Made by a program: the position numbers and the translations under genes. This document shows, one piece after another, positions 11,343-23,362 of a stretch of DNA of 64,000 nucleotides (position 1 is the first letter of the stretch; the number at the start of each line of letters is the position of its first letter). A model generated the notes under the pieces. That model did no database searches, was not told the DNA's origin, and saw only the letters and a program-made list of their open reading frames with translations. The DNA is from Orobanche coerulescens (taxonomy: Eukaryota > Streptophyta > Magnoliopsida > Lamiales > Orobanchaceae): the NCBI GenBank assembly GCA_033398695.1, contig CM065815.1, positions 97,492,501-97,556,500 of the forward strand, read 5' to 3'.

Positions 11343-11670
11343 GGACATTGTTTTGATGTTCGGGTAGTCGAGGAGCGGGAGGCGGCCACGATGCAAGCGG
11401 GCGATGAGATGGCTCGGTGATGTGGTTGATGTTCTTATGATTATGATTTGTCTTCTTGATTCGTTTAGTAATCGAGTATGTCCGTATTAATAAAGTCTTT
11501 TCGATATGGTTGTATAAGTCGGCACATTTGATCGTTTGTTTCAAATCAGTATGTGAATACCGGTGTTCGGTTGGTTTATTTTACACTTCTTTTAAAATTA
11601 GCCTTGTAAATCCTCATCTAAAGGGTTTACGGCGGCGTAATTATTCGAATATCTCGGGGTGTTACGAATA

Positions 11671-11681
11671 TGGTATCGAGC
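11671..11681 (+). promoter_or_regulatory. Primer binding site of B (degraded)
   Basis: TGGTATCGAGC, one base shorter than the TGGTATCGGAGC seen in D and F. It matches tRNA-Met less well. Either a real deletion or a consensus error. Confidence 0.8.
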
Positions 11682-11904
11682 TAAGATTTATGGATATCTT
11701 GGCAATCGGGTTAGTTGGGTGCATTTACGTTATTGATTATTGGTCGTTCGTAACATCAACTGCTGAGCCGGCATCGTCAATTGGACTGTGGTTGTAAGTT
11801 TCCTAATCTCGAATACTCTGTTTTATTTAATTCACGTCTTGTAAACATTAATGAATGTACTTTGAGAAAGTTTGTCCCAGATATTGAGTATTTATGTTTA
11901 CAGT

Positions 11905-13090
11905 ATGTTGAGAGGAGGTCGTGGACGCGGGCCTTGGTCGTGGACGCGACGTGGTAATGCGAGGCAAGAAGAGTCGGTATCTACCCCGAGAGATAACCGC
12001 TAGTCAAACGGATTCACATTAGGGACGGCGAGGATCGGCAAATAATAATGCATATCCTAACGTGCGGGAGTGCTTGGCAGTGGTTGCCCGGATAAACCGG
12101 TTTGCTCAAGTTGTGGATCGCATGCAGACGGCGATGGGACGAGAATAACGGGGATAATCGGGAGATAAATGGCTTACCGAGGTGGTCAGTGCATCCTCCG
12201 AAATTTGACGGTTCCACGAGACGCTTTCGTGGGATCATTGGTGAAAGAATTAGAGAAGATTTTTGCGGGGATTAATTGTCCCAACGATAGGAAGGTTCCG
12301 GTCGCGGTATCTTCGGACGGGGAGGCTTTCGGCGGTGGGAGGCCATTCGACCAGGAGGAGCTTAATGTTGGTGGACGAAATTCAACCGATGATGGAGGCG
12401 CAGATTGTCCTCGCCGGTTAGAGAGGCCCGAGTGCGGGAGATTTTCTCACACAAAAATTCGGAAGCAAATGTGACGGAAGTGATTAAGACTTTTAATCAC
12501 CGGTGACTTATGTGCGCCACAGTCAGACCGAGGCGGAAAGGATTTTCCATTTTGACATGCGAATGAAGCGGAAATTGGCAATATATGTCGGATTTGATTG
12601 TACCACCTTTAGGCAGTATCAGGACAAGGCTTTGGACTACGATATGAAGGAAGAAGCAGTAGAGATATCAACGGAAGCAAAGTAACAGAAGGTGTCGGGC
12701 AACCGCGGAGAATAAGAATAGCGGGCCCACGGTGTCAGGTCCTCTTTTCACTCATCCAGAGACCTCCGCATCCTAGTCGAGGAGGAAAGAAGTTAGGCGG
12801 CAAGACCGATTGTTTCGACACGGGGAAGAAGTGTTACAAGCGTGGCAAGGCGGGACATGTTCGACGTGATTGTTTCGCGCCTGCTTGTGACTGTTTCGAG
12901 TGTGGACAGGAAGGACATCGCGCAACATTTTGTGGGAATGCGACCCGATCTTTTGGTACTCGCGCTCCGGCTCCAGTCCCGAAGGAGACGAGTGTGAACC
13001 GAGGCGGCAAAGTGGATTTCAGCAGCCTGGGAAGAGAGAGGCATCCATCTTTGGGTCCGTTCCTCCACGCTTTACGAGATGAGGAAATCG
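11905..13090 (+). pseudogene. gag: gag of element B (multiply frameshifted)
   Basis: ATG at 11905 gives MLRGGRGRG, the RG-rich start shared with D and F. The frame is lost within about 90 bp, and readable blocks reappear in several frames: the ELEKIFAGINCP block near 12250, the HFDMRMK block at 12550 and two zinc knuckles. Knuckle 1 (12832-12873) reads CYKRGKAGHVRRDC, so its second cysteine is arginine. Knuckle 2 (12892-12933) is intact: CFECGQEGHRATFC. Gag would form the particle and bind RNA. The copy in D is better preserved. Confidence 0.85.
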
Positions 13091-13440
13091 ATGATCGAGG
13101 AACTTTGTTGCATCAGTGCGATTGAGATCCTTTGCAACCGATTAGTGTCTTGTTCGATTCAGAGCTACGCATTCTTTTATGTCTTTGAACTGTGTTTATC
13201 GTTTGAACATCTAGTGCTTGTTTAATTGTGAACCTTATGTTGTGGGATTACCGAGCGGAGAGAAAATTGTGGGAACCTTAGAAGCTAAGGATTTCCCGGT
13301 ATCTATAGAAGGAAGAGATTGGCCATCGAATCTTATTGTGGTTGACATCTGCGGTGACGATTTAATTCTCGGAGATGATTGGCTCAACCGTTATGGGTAT
13401 CTTTGAATTACAGAGAGAGCCATTTCCATCATTGCGATGA
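13091..13440 (+). pseudogene. pol: Aspartic protease domain of element B
   Basis: A retropepsin-like domain in pieces. The active-site stretch near 13150-13170 reads LFDS, but the frame then slips, so the D-S/T-G-A triad present in D and F is destroyed. The C-terminal half, with GDDLILGDDWLNRYG at about 13350-13395, is open at 13218-13406. The domain would cleave the gag-pol precursor. Confidence 0.82.
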
Positions 13441-13639
13441 CGGATCGAACACGTATTCCGAGGATGGAGACCGGAAGCTCGGGGAAATTGATCAAGGCAA
13501 TGAAAGGCTGTGAAATTATCAAGCAAGGATGTCACGGACTTTGGTGCTATGCCATGAGGAAAGAGGAAGGAGTAGAGCTCTCGTCCATTTCGGTGGTGAA
13601 TGAGTTCTCCGATGTATTTCTGACGAACTACAGGTTACC

Positions 13640-14950
13640 TCCGCAGAGGAGTGGAATTCACTATTGAACTAGAGCACAGGCGGCTCCTATTTCGAGCACC
13701 ATACCGCATGGCGCCAACCGATATGTATGAACTCAAGAAACAAGCTGGAGGAATTGTTGCAGAAGGGTTATATTCAACCAAGCGTTTCTCCTTGGGGAGC
13801 GCCTGTTCTCTTTGTCCGGAAGAAAGACGGATCCCTCCGATTGTGTATTGATTACGGGGAGCTTAATAGGATGACAATCAAGAACAAGTATCCTATACCT
13901 CGGATCGACGACTTGTTTGATCAGCGCAAGGGCAAGGTATTCTCGAAGATTGACTTGCGAGCGGGATACCATCGATTGAGAATTAAGGAATCGGATATAC
14001 CGAAATCGCTTTGAGATCGATGCAGGCATTATGAATTTGTAGTGATGCCATTTGGACTTACCAATGCTCTGCGGTATTCATGCAATTGATGAATCGGGTA
14101 TTCTTGGAGTACTTGGATAAATTTGTGGTCGTTTTCATTGACGACATCTTCATATATTCGAGGGACGCAGAGGAACATCTTTGAACATTTACGTGTGGTT
14201 TTGAGCATCTTGAGAAAGGAACAGTGTATGCTAAGCTTTCTAAATGCGAATTTTGGCTTAAGGAAGTAACCTTCCTTGGGCATGTGATATCATCCGACGG
14301 AGTTCGGGTGGACAGAAGAAAGTCGAAGCAATCTTGGAGTGGGAAGCTCTAAAACGTGAAAGAAGTCGAAGCTTCTTAGGACTTGTGGATATTATCGCCG
14401 CTTTGTAGAGGATTTTCCAAAATTGCTCGTCCGCTCACTCATTTATTCTGAGAAAACTCAAAAGTTCATGTGGAATGAGGAGTGCCGGGCTAGTTTTGTG
14501 AACTTAAGAGGAGGTGACGACAACACCTATATTAGCGGCCCGAGAAGGAGGCGACGGATTTATGGTATACTGCGATGCTTCAAATCGGGGTTTGGGTTGT
14601 GTGTTGATGCGAAGGATAAAGCGATTGCTTATGCTTCTCGGCAATTGAAACCGTCTGAAGTTAATTATCCGACTCATGATCCGGAGCTAGCGGTGTGGTC
14701 TTTGCCTTGAAAATGCGGCGACATTATTTGTACGGCACTCATTGTCGAGATCTTCTGAGACCATAAGAGCCTCAAGTACATTTTGATCGAGAAAGAGTTA
14801 AACATGAGGCAGAGAAGGTGGTGGAATTGATCAAGGATTACGACTTGGAGATTCTCTATCATCAGGAAAGCAAATGTAGTAGCCGATGCTTTGAGCCGTA
14901 AACCTGTTTCCCTTCGAGTGTTGGAAGCACTTACGTCCCAAACCGGTATT
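13640..14950 (+). pseudogene. pol: Reverse transcriptase and RNase H of element B
   Basis: RT blocks are readable at 13651-14014 ([19 protein letters not shown] and KIDLRAGYH) and the polymerase box FIDD at 14133-14144. The frame changes several times, including at 13840, 14010-14080 and 14200-14420. RNase H follows at 14560-14760, with [19 protein letters not shown] readable at 14625-14680. The domains would copy the RNA genome into DNA and degrade the RNA. Most of the breaks are one-base indels; D carries the same region open for 403 codons. Confidence 0.88.
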
Positions 14951-14999
14951 CAACGAGGCCCGATCCGCGAGGGATTGAAGTATGGGCACCGGGAATCGA

Positions 15000-16447
15000 G
15001 GGCAACTTTATGTGATGGAACCGACTTCATCACTAGTCGAGGAGATCAAGTCTAAACAATTGAGCGATTCTCGATCCTTCGATTATGTGACGAAGTAAAG
15101 AAAGGAAAAGCCCGAGGATTCGTGATACAAGACGATGGAGTTACGAGATTTGAGTCGACTTTGCGTTCCCGACGATGATGACTTGAGACGGACTATTACG
15201 AAAGAAGCTCATAGCACGCCCTATTCTATTCACCAGGCGTGATAAGATGTATAAGGATCTTAAACAAAACTTCTGGTGGGGGAATATGAAGAAGGACGTA
15301 GCGGAGTACGTTTCGAAGTGTTTGACTTGTCAGCAGGTTAAGATTGAACATCAACGACCCGCCGGAATGTTAAAGCCACTTCCGATCCCTGAATGGAAGT
15401 GGGAGGATATCTCGATGGATTTCATCACTAGTATGCCAAGGACTAGAACGGGGATGAACATGATTTGGGTTGTAGTTGATCGACTAACCAAGACGGCTCA
15501 TTTCCTGGGAATTAAAGATACATGGGGACTCGAGAGATTGGCACGAATATTTATTGCGGAGATAGTCAGATTGCACGGGACACCGAAGACCATTATTTCG
15601 GATCGAGATGGTCGTTTCGTGTCACACTTACGAAAGCGATTCACGGGGCTTTGGGGGTGAGCTCAACTTTAGCATGACTTATCATCCCCAAACGGATTGT
15701 CGATCAGAAAGAACTATCTGACAGTAGAAGACATGCTTAGAGCTTGTGCTTTAGATTGGTCGTTGATTGGGAAGTTCACTTGCCCTTGATCGAGTTCACT
15801 TATAATAACGGTTGGCATGCTTCTATTAAGATGGCACCATTTGAAGCTTTATGCGGGAGAAGATGCCGATCACCCATGTCTTTGGGATGATTCTTGGATT
15901 TGATCGGGGCGGAACCGGAATTGATTATTGGACTCAAGAGAAGATAGCCTTGATTCGAGAGAGACTGTTGCCCTGAGTCGACGAAGTCTTATGCCGATGT
16001 ACGTCGTCGCCCTCTAGAGTTCGAATTTGGAGACCACGTACTATTGAAGGTGTCTCCTACACGAGGATTTTCCATTTTGGGAGAAGAGGCAAGCTTAGTC
16101 CGAGATACATCGGACCATTTGAGATCCTACGAGAGAGTTGGGGATTTAGCATACGGTTGGCCTTACCGCCATCGCTGAGTCATGTTCACAATGTGTTTCA
16201 CGTATCCCAAGCTGCGGAAGTATGTACGGACCCGATCCACGTCATTGATTTCGACGAGATCGAGATAGCTAATGATGGCACCTTCGAAGAGAGACCAATC
16301 AAGATACTTGAGAGCCGGATCAAACAGTTGAGAAATAAACCAATACACTTGGTTAAAGTACAATGGTCACGACATGGAGTCGAAGAGGCCACTTGGGAAA
16401 CGGAGGACGGTATGAAGGCTAAATATCCGGAGTTGTTTTCATCATAA
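15000..16447 (+). pseudogene. pol: Integrase and chromodomain of element B
   Basis: The zinc-binding region ends with CLTCQQVK near 15320-15345. The catalytic core includes DFITSMPRTRTG and ISDRDGRF (open 15247-15660), with the third acidic residue beyond a frameshift near 15710. The C-terminal part from about 16157 is open to TAA at 16445-16447 and contains HLVKVQWSRHGVEEATW, the chromodomain signature. In chromoviruses this domain directs integration toward particular chromatin marks. The stop codon overlaps the start of the terminal stem-loop. Confidence 0.88.
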
Positions 16448-16482
16448 GTTTCGGGACGAAACTTCTTTTTAGGGAGGAAGGA
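16446..16482 (+). promoter_or_regulatory. Stem-loop plus polypurine tract of element B
   Basis: AAGTTTCGGGACGAAACTT at 16446-16464 (8-bp stem, loop GGA), then AGGGAGGAAGGA at 16471-16482, adjoining the LTR start at 16483. Confidence 0.88.
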
Positions 16483-18823
16483 TGTAATGCCCGAGATCTT
16501 TGTTATGTAATTGGAACTTGTGATATTGTAATGATTGTACTTTTGTTTGAGTATTATTCTCCGTATTTCATAATCCGATGTTGCCGAGCGTTTAATTTCA
16601 TGGTTGTGATTTGTAAGGTTGAAATTCTGTGCATGTAGCGCACGCTACAGGCTAAGGGTAGCGTACGCTAACATGGTTTCATAGCGCACGCTACAGAATG
16701 TAATTAGCGCACGCTATGCATGGTCAAATTGATTGGGACGTGCGGTAGGTGAGATCTGGCCGGGGGACCCCTGTCGGATCGTGTCGGGTGTACCTGGACG
16801 GCTTTCGGGAAAAGCCGAGTCAACGCCTTAGCGCACGCTACAGGTATATGCGTAGCGCACGCTAAGTGCCGAGTACAGTTTAGACTGTGAGCCGTTAGCG
16901 CACGCTACAAACAGGGTCTAGCGCGCGCTAATAGCCATTTATTATAAATAGGACATCATCCTATTCAAGATTTCAGTTTTTCTCCTCCCATAACCCGAAC
17001 TCTTACACTTAGATCATAACTCCCTTCGTCCCAAACACTTCATATCAACCTCCTAGTTCGAGATTGAAGATCATACATCATTGGAGATTGGTGTTCAAGC
17101 CTTCGGTATTGGATTGCTTCATTTCATCCGTGTTCTTCACTACTTCGAGGTAGGTGATTCTTCACCAATGATTAGTATGTTCATAAGGAAGATTTGAATC
17201 ATGTTTGGATAGCAAGTATTTCGTTCACCACATGTTAGAAGGATACTTTTGACGTATCGGCATTATATATCGTATGAACCTTTGAACCATCTTATTATAA
17301 GGACTCCTAAGCATGTTCAAATCAAGCTATGATAAATAATCGGATATTTACCCAGTTGATACGTTTTACACGATGGAATCATGTGTTTTGGGACGTAGAA
17401 CAAATGGAACTTAGATTATTTCTTGGAGATCGTAGATGAATTATGATGTTGAGTTGGCTATCCGTATATTTGTATTTCACGATCATAAATCTTCCGCAAA
17501 CCTTATTAGCATGATTTGCCCGAGGATAACTTGTATTATCACGGTAGGATTCATGAGTTCCTCACCATTCAACCCAGTTTTAGGCTTGCAGTAGTCTGCC
17601 ATGCAATATTAGCGCACGCTAACACGTATGAGTTAACGTGCGCTATCGGGGTCAGATAACGCCCGAAACGTACGTAGCGTACGTTATGAGACCAGCCGTC
17701 GATCGCTGATCCGTGGCTAACGACGCTAGTCTTATACGATAGCGACGCTAACGATCTGTCTTAGCGCACGTTACGTGAGTACGTAGCGCGCTAAGCGATC
17801 CCAGTGATTGGTTATTTTGAGCTTTTCGGCCGTAGACCGAATTGTTAGGCCATTGTTCGACTTGAGATGATTTGTATATCGTTCCTTTTGTTAAGGTTCG
17901 AGCCTGTTACGTTGATCGAAGGAGGCGGCCTTCGAGTGTGTTGAGATCATCGAAGTATTTCGTCTTGCCATTTTCGAGGCAAGTATCATATGTCGAGTTC
18001 GATTTATATTGAATCTTTGATCGTGCTTGTGGTTTTGTTCATATTGTTGAATATGAGATGTATTTCTGAAAATTCTCATGATATTAGTTGATTATTTGTT
18101 CATATTGATGAACATATTAAAATGCATATGTGTATGCATAGTTGATTGGTTATGGTATAAATGATCCGAGGGGATCATGAGGATCTATGCTGAGGGCGCT
18201 GGATCGAATGTCCACCATGCGTTGGTCCGATGGGATCATCATGGGGATCTATGCTGAGGGCGCTGGATCGCTGGACGGGTTTTCCACCATGCGTTGGTCC
18301 GACGGGATCATCATGGGGATCTATACCAAGGGCGCTGGATCGCTGGATTACCCTGTATTGTGTAGATGGAATCGTGAGGATTCGCATCGTTGGATTCCGG
18401 TGGCGGAAGTCCGTTTGTATGTTTTATGATGTATTAATGATTTATTCTATGACGATACTTGTACTAGCATTGTTTTGCTAACCCCTTCGGGGGTGGACAT
18501 TGTTTTTGATGTTCAGGTAGTCGAGGAGCGGGAGGGCAGCCACAGTACCGACAGGGCGATGAGATGGCTCAGGGATGTGGTTGATGTTCTTATGATTATG
18601 ATTTGTCTTCTTGATTCGTTTAGTAATCGAGTATGTCTGTATTAATAAAGTCTTTTCGATATGGTTGTATAAGTCAGCACATTTGATCGTTTGTTTCAAA
18701 TCTGTATGTGAATACCAGTGTTCGGTTGGTTTATTTTTACACTTCTTTTAAAATTAGCCTTGTAAATCCTCATCTAAAGGGTTTACGGCGCTGTAATTAT
18801 TCCGAATATCTCGGGGTGTTACA
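16483..18823 (+). repeat. 3' LTR of element B
   Basis: 2341 bp, TGTAATGCCC to TGTTACA. It holds the U3 palindromes (about 16637-16931), TATAAATA at 16943-16950, the downstream palindrome cluster (17607-17790), a triplicated block at about 18172-18345 built on GGTCCGACGGGATCATCATG, and the UUCG hairpin at 18481-18494. Its CAG/CTG sites are mostly intact where the 5' LTR is altered. Confidence 0.93.
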
Positions 18824-19087
18824 GGGACTCCGTTTCGTCATCCCAAAATGGTTCCTAGATCGCGTGATCAGAGGAGTAGGACCCCTGCAGTGAGTAATGT
18901 GAGCACTTCGAAGATATGTTATAGCTCCAGTCGAGCGGGCCATACTGCGAAGAATTGTCGTTCACCGTTAGTCAGCTGTTTCGAGTGTGGCCAAGTGGGT
19001 CACCGATCCGTACATTGCGAGACGGTAGCTGAGAGGTTTGGGGATCGAGGTTGCGTCTCTGCTCCGAAAGGACACGGAGATGCCTAG
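18824..19087 (+). pseudogene. gag: gag-like gene, unit 2, 3' part
   Basis: Continuation of the unit 2 gag after element B and its GGGAC duplication; stop TAG at 19085-19087. The first zinc knuckle reads CYSSSRAGHTAKNC, so its second cysteine is serine. The second is intact: CFECGQVGHRSVHC. Homologous to the end of the unit 3 gag. Confidence 0.85.
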
Positions 19088-19440
19088 TGTGGTTTTGAGG
19101 ATTTCGGCGTAGTCCGAATTATTTATGATTGCCCTTGTGGATCGTTTTGTGTTTATTCTCTGTTTTCTCGACTGTGCGTGTTTTCTTGTAACAAGTACTT
19201 TGTGTTTTGTGATTGTTTGGATAATTGACTTGATTGTATTATCTGTTTGATGACGCTTGTCACTTGTTGGTTTTATTATGTCTCTACCGGTGGCGTTGTG
19301 TTGGTCGTTGTGGAGCGTGTTTTCACGCCGGATGTCTCTTTGCGTTTCTTGCAGCGTTTCGCCGTTGGGCGTGAGTTTTCGGGTTTTGTGTATCTCGTCG
19401 AGTTTTCCTGGCGGGTATATTGTTTCCCCCTACTTGTTTT

Positions 19441-19477
19441 AAGTTTCGGGACGAAACTTCTTTTAAGAAGGGTAGAA
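19441..19477 (+). promoter_or_regulatory. Stem-loop plus polypurine tract, unit 2
   Basis: The 19-base stem-loop at 19441-19459, then TTAAGAAGGGTAGAA just before the LTR at 19478. One G to A change in the purine tract relative to units 1 and 3. Confidence 0.85.
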
Positions 19478-21957
19478 TGTAATATCCGCAATTTCGAATT
19501 TCGGTAATTTTCTTTTTTCGGCGGAAGTCCGTTTTGATGACTCGCTCATGACCGGTTCGTCATTTCAAGAATGATTAATTCTGCACTTTTTGTCATCCGA
19601 GTTCGTTTCGGTGTCGTTTTGTTGAGTTCCGTGTCCTTAATCGACTTTTTCACGTGGGAGTTCGACTTTGTAAAGTCACCATTAATTCTTGTAAACTCCA
19701 AAAATTCTGAATCTTTGCAATATTATATAGCATCAAGTTAGCTTTCCAATGGTTCAAGCGGTGAGTCAATCGGAGTTCAGACGAAGGAGTTATGGTCGAA
19801 ATAGCTAAGACTACGCGATGTGCCTTTTTCGTGTTGGAGTGGACTGTACCGTGTGCCGCGGCACACTTCAGCTGTGCCGCGGCACTAAGCTGATTCCTGG
19901 GCGTTTTTTTTGGCCCTGGGCCGCGGCTCACGGGCTTTTTCTGCACTTTTTAGCAGATTTTCGAGGAGAAACATTCATTTTCTCCTCTCTTCTTCCTCCT
20001 CCCATTCTAGGCGATTCTAAGGGCGATTTTGGGCGATTTGAGTGCTCCCAAACTTGTAGAGATCATCCACCTCAAGTCTTGTTGTAGATTTTCGACCTCT
20101 ACTTGAATCATTCATCCAAATCAAGGTATTTTGGCTTGAACCCTTGTTTTTGTAGATTTGGGGATTTTCCTTTTTGATTTCGTTTCCAATCCGTTTTTAA
20201 TCAATTAATTGTTGTATAAATGTTGTTTTGAACTTGTTCTACGGATTGGATACTTGTATCTTTGGTTCGTTAGACCCGAGGGGTGATTTCTTTGTTCTTG
20301 AAGGGTCTTGAACATTTAATGTTCGATTAAATGTTCGAATGAGTTCCCTTTGATAGTTTGTTGGGATTTCCGTTGTTTTTGGCCTTGATTCTCGTCATAA
20401 TCATGTTTTATTATTCTTTACGGAGGATTATAGGTGCTCGATGATTCTGATGTTGAATTCCGTGGTGATTGATGATTCGTGTGGTGTTTTCCCGTAGTAA
20501 TTTCGGTGCTATCGCGTTCTAGATAGTGTTCGGGAATTTGAGGGCTACCCGGCCATATCCGTTCATTTTTTCATTGCTCGTGATATCGAGGCAAGTACCT
20601 TGTCCATACTATTCTTGTTTTGTGGATATGATAATTAGTAACCGCCTTTATGTGTTTATTTGATCGTGTGTTTCGAACTTTCAAAAGATTCGGTTTAGTC
20701 TTGTTAAAGGCTTGCTTTCAAAACGCGTGTGTTTTGTAAATGGTGTGGTTTGAGAATGACTATGTGAACTCTATGGATATGTTTGGTGTTGATGTTGCAC
20801 TTGGTATTGCGTGTGGGCGTATATTATTTCATTTCGGTGCGTTGTGGTTTGACGTGGTGTTTTGCTAAGTGTTTGATGCCTCTTGCGAATTGTTTGAATA
20901 TCCTTGATGTGCTATGTTATTTGTGTGAATGTGTGGATATGGTTGAAGGTCTACGATGACACATGTCACGTGATCATGTGGTCAGGATGTAACAAGTGAT
21001 TGATCCAACCGTGAGAGCCTGAGATAATCTACGGTGGCACATGGCATGCGATCATGTGGCCAGGATGCAACAAGCGATTGATCCAACCGTGAGATGTGTG
21101 TGATTTGTTTCGCTAGCCAGCTCGGGAGGGTCCTCCGAGGCCTCGGGTGGGATGTCTGTGGTAGCGTCCCGGTCCTAGGCGATGCGCGTGCGTGATTATG
21201 TTTCGTTGATTTTATGTCCGTTGAGGACACGTGATGTTGGGCTCTGACCCTGTAAATTGTTGGTGGTTTCCTATTTGCGAAAACAAAACATTTGGGCTGT
21301 GACCCTATTGATTTTTGGAAAGAGAAGGATTTTATAATCCTAAATTATTTTCTATTAAAACTCTCGATGGCATTTTAAACTGTTTCATAAATTGTTTCCC
21401 TTTTATTGTGGTCTTTCGGTTTCTGGAATGTCTTACTCAAACTCTTGCCTCGGGAAGTACTTTTCGTTACTTTTGGATTTTTGAGGATTCCTGGTTATTG
21501 TTATTCGTGGAATGTGAATTGTATGGCTCGTATTTGCACTTTGTTCTTGCACTAGCAAAACAGTGGAGTTTTGCTAACCCCCGAGTATTCAGGGGGTGGA
21601 TGTGTATTTTTGCATTCAGGTTTTGGAGCATAGCACAGGGTCGGCACAAAGGATGATGAAAGATGAACGATACTAATCACACGAGGATCCGTTGATGTCG
21701 TATTGGTCTAGTTGTATTTTCTTTTCCGCTACAGTATCTTTTCCCCGTTGTACGGGATTTTATTGTATTTTGACCCCTGCGTGGGTATGTATTTGGAAGT
21801 GAGTTGTATGTTATTATTGAAAGACCAAGTCGGTCTACTGAGTCATTTTAGCCTTAAAGGCGATGTTTAGATGTTTGATTTTAGTTATCAGCCTGGTAGA
21901 TCCTCGAGGAGAGGGTCTACGGCGTGTAATATCTCTGAGTGGATTGGGGGTGTTACA
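19478..21957 (+). repeat. LTR of family A, copy 2 (shared by units 2 and 3)
   Basis: 2480 bp, TGTAATATCC to TGTTACA. Palindrome pair at 19853-19885, duplication from about 20950, hairpin at 21578-21596 with one mismatch. It lacks the CAG-site damage of copies 0 and 1 near 5160-5200. Confidence 0.93.
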
Positions 21958-21961
21958 TAAA

Positions 21962-21973
21962 TGGTATCAGAGC
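21962..21973 (+). promoter_or_regulatory. Primer binding site (tRNA-Met), unit 3
   Basis: TGGTATCAGAGC lies 4 bases after the LTR end at 21957. Confidence 0.93.
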
Positions 21974-23362
21974 TTAGGTTGTGGAAACCTAGGTTGTTGG
22001 GTCAGTAGTGTCTGTTGAGTTTTGTTTCGTCGGATTTTATCTGACGGAGTCGTGTCGCGACGCGTCGTTTGAGTTTGTTGGTCGTGATTAGTATCGTGGG
22101 GCGATCATCATCTTCATGCGACCTGTGGCTGTAAGTCTCCCTTCTTTGTGTTGTGCCTCGTGTGACACGAGCTATTTTTTTTTATGATTATTTATTAAGC
22201 GACGGAATCCTCTTATGGATTTTGATTTCTTGATACGTGACTATTTGACTCTCATATTTCGTTCATGTGAGGAGTAGTGTTGCTGAATTGTGCATGTTGG
22301 ACTGTTTTTCTTTTATCCGCTGCGTGAGTACCTTTGTAATAGCTTTCGGTATTTTACCGACTAAGTTTTATTTCGAAAACCGATTCCTTTAACCGAGTTT
22401 TTGGCCTTGACCGTTTTGACGGTAGTTGGGTGTTTTCAAATGATTTCGTGAGTTTTGATAAGTACTACCGTCATCGGCCTTTTTGGGCATTTTTGTAATT
22501 GGTTTTTAGCCTGGTGGGTTCCGGCACGGGACCCACGGCGCTATAATGTTCTGTTTAATTACCCGAAATTTTTGGGCATTCTAGCCCATTGAATTATCTT
22601 GGAAAAAACTTGAGTATCTTAGAAGATAAATTTCGAGACGTACTTTTAAAATGAATTATTTTCTCGTGGTACATCCAAGGTGCCACAATATGTTTCAAAA
22701 TTCTTCTACCTCGAGGACCCAAAAATGTTTTGAGATATTTTCAATGTTTTATAAACACTTTTACTTAGACCCGAGGGTCGAATATTCTGAAAGTTTTTCA
22801 CTAAGAGAAGGTGTCCTCATTTTTGTTCAAACGCAAGATGATTTTCAAAGTCTCGAAAATGATGTTGTTCAACTTTTTGTAAAATGATACTCAAGATCAA
22901 CTGGTGTTTCCAAATTGTTTTCAAAAGGTGGTTTTCGTTTTTAAAGACCTATCATTCCTGTTTGCGGACCGGAAATGCATGTATGGTTTTCGAACTTTCG
23001 TTACGGTGCTAATCCGGATTTGTGATTGAATTGGTGGCGTGAGCGTCGAGTCGTTGCCACGCATATGTTTTGTTAACCCTTTGTGGGAGGTGTGATGACG
23101 ATCTTCAATGTTGTCATTTCGTGGTGGCTTGCGTGTTATCGCACCTGTGTGAGCTGTTAAAGCTTGGGTTTGTGCGTTTATGCACATGGGTAATTGTTTC
23201 ATGAGGTTTGTGATTATGTGCTGGTTATTGTTCGGGCCATTAAGGTCGCCGAACGATGCCGTCGTTGCTGTTATATTCATGTGTGTGTTGCCTTGCGATG
23301 GTAATCGTTGTATGTGTTATGTGTTATGATCTTCTGTTGTGCTGAATGCTTACTTATTCAGT

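Larger units (their letters stand above)
9354..11666 (+). repeat. 5' LTR of element B
   Basis: Starts TGTAATGCCCGAG. The end is blurred: GTTACGAATATGG at 11661-11673 where GTTACA followed by the leader is expected. U3 holds eight TAGCG-type palindromes, then TATAAATA at 9806-9813. It differs from the 3' LTR by many small changes at CAG/CTG/CCG sites, for example five CAG sites altered within 11368-11424. Confidence 0.92.
9354..18823 (+). mobile_element. Chromovirus B (Ty3/gypsy, Tekay/Del-like), full length
   Basis: 9470 bp from TGTAATGCCC to TGTTACA, bordered by perfect 5-bp duplications GGGAC at 9349-9353 and 18824-18828. LTRs are at 9354-11666 and 16483-18823. Order of domains: gag with two zinc knuckles, protease, RT, RNase H, integrase, chromodomain. 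Many frameshifts make it defective as read. It lies inside the gag of family A unit 2 and therefore is younger than that unit. Element D belongs to the same family; F is a more distant relative. Confidence 0.95.
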
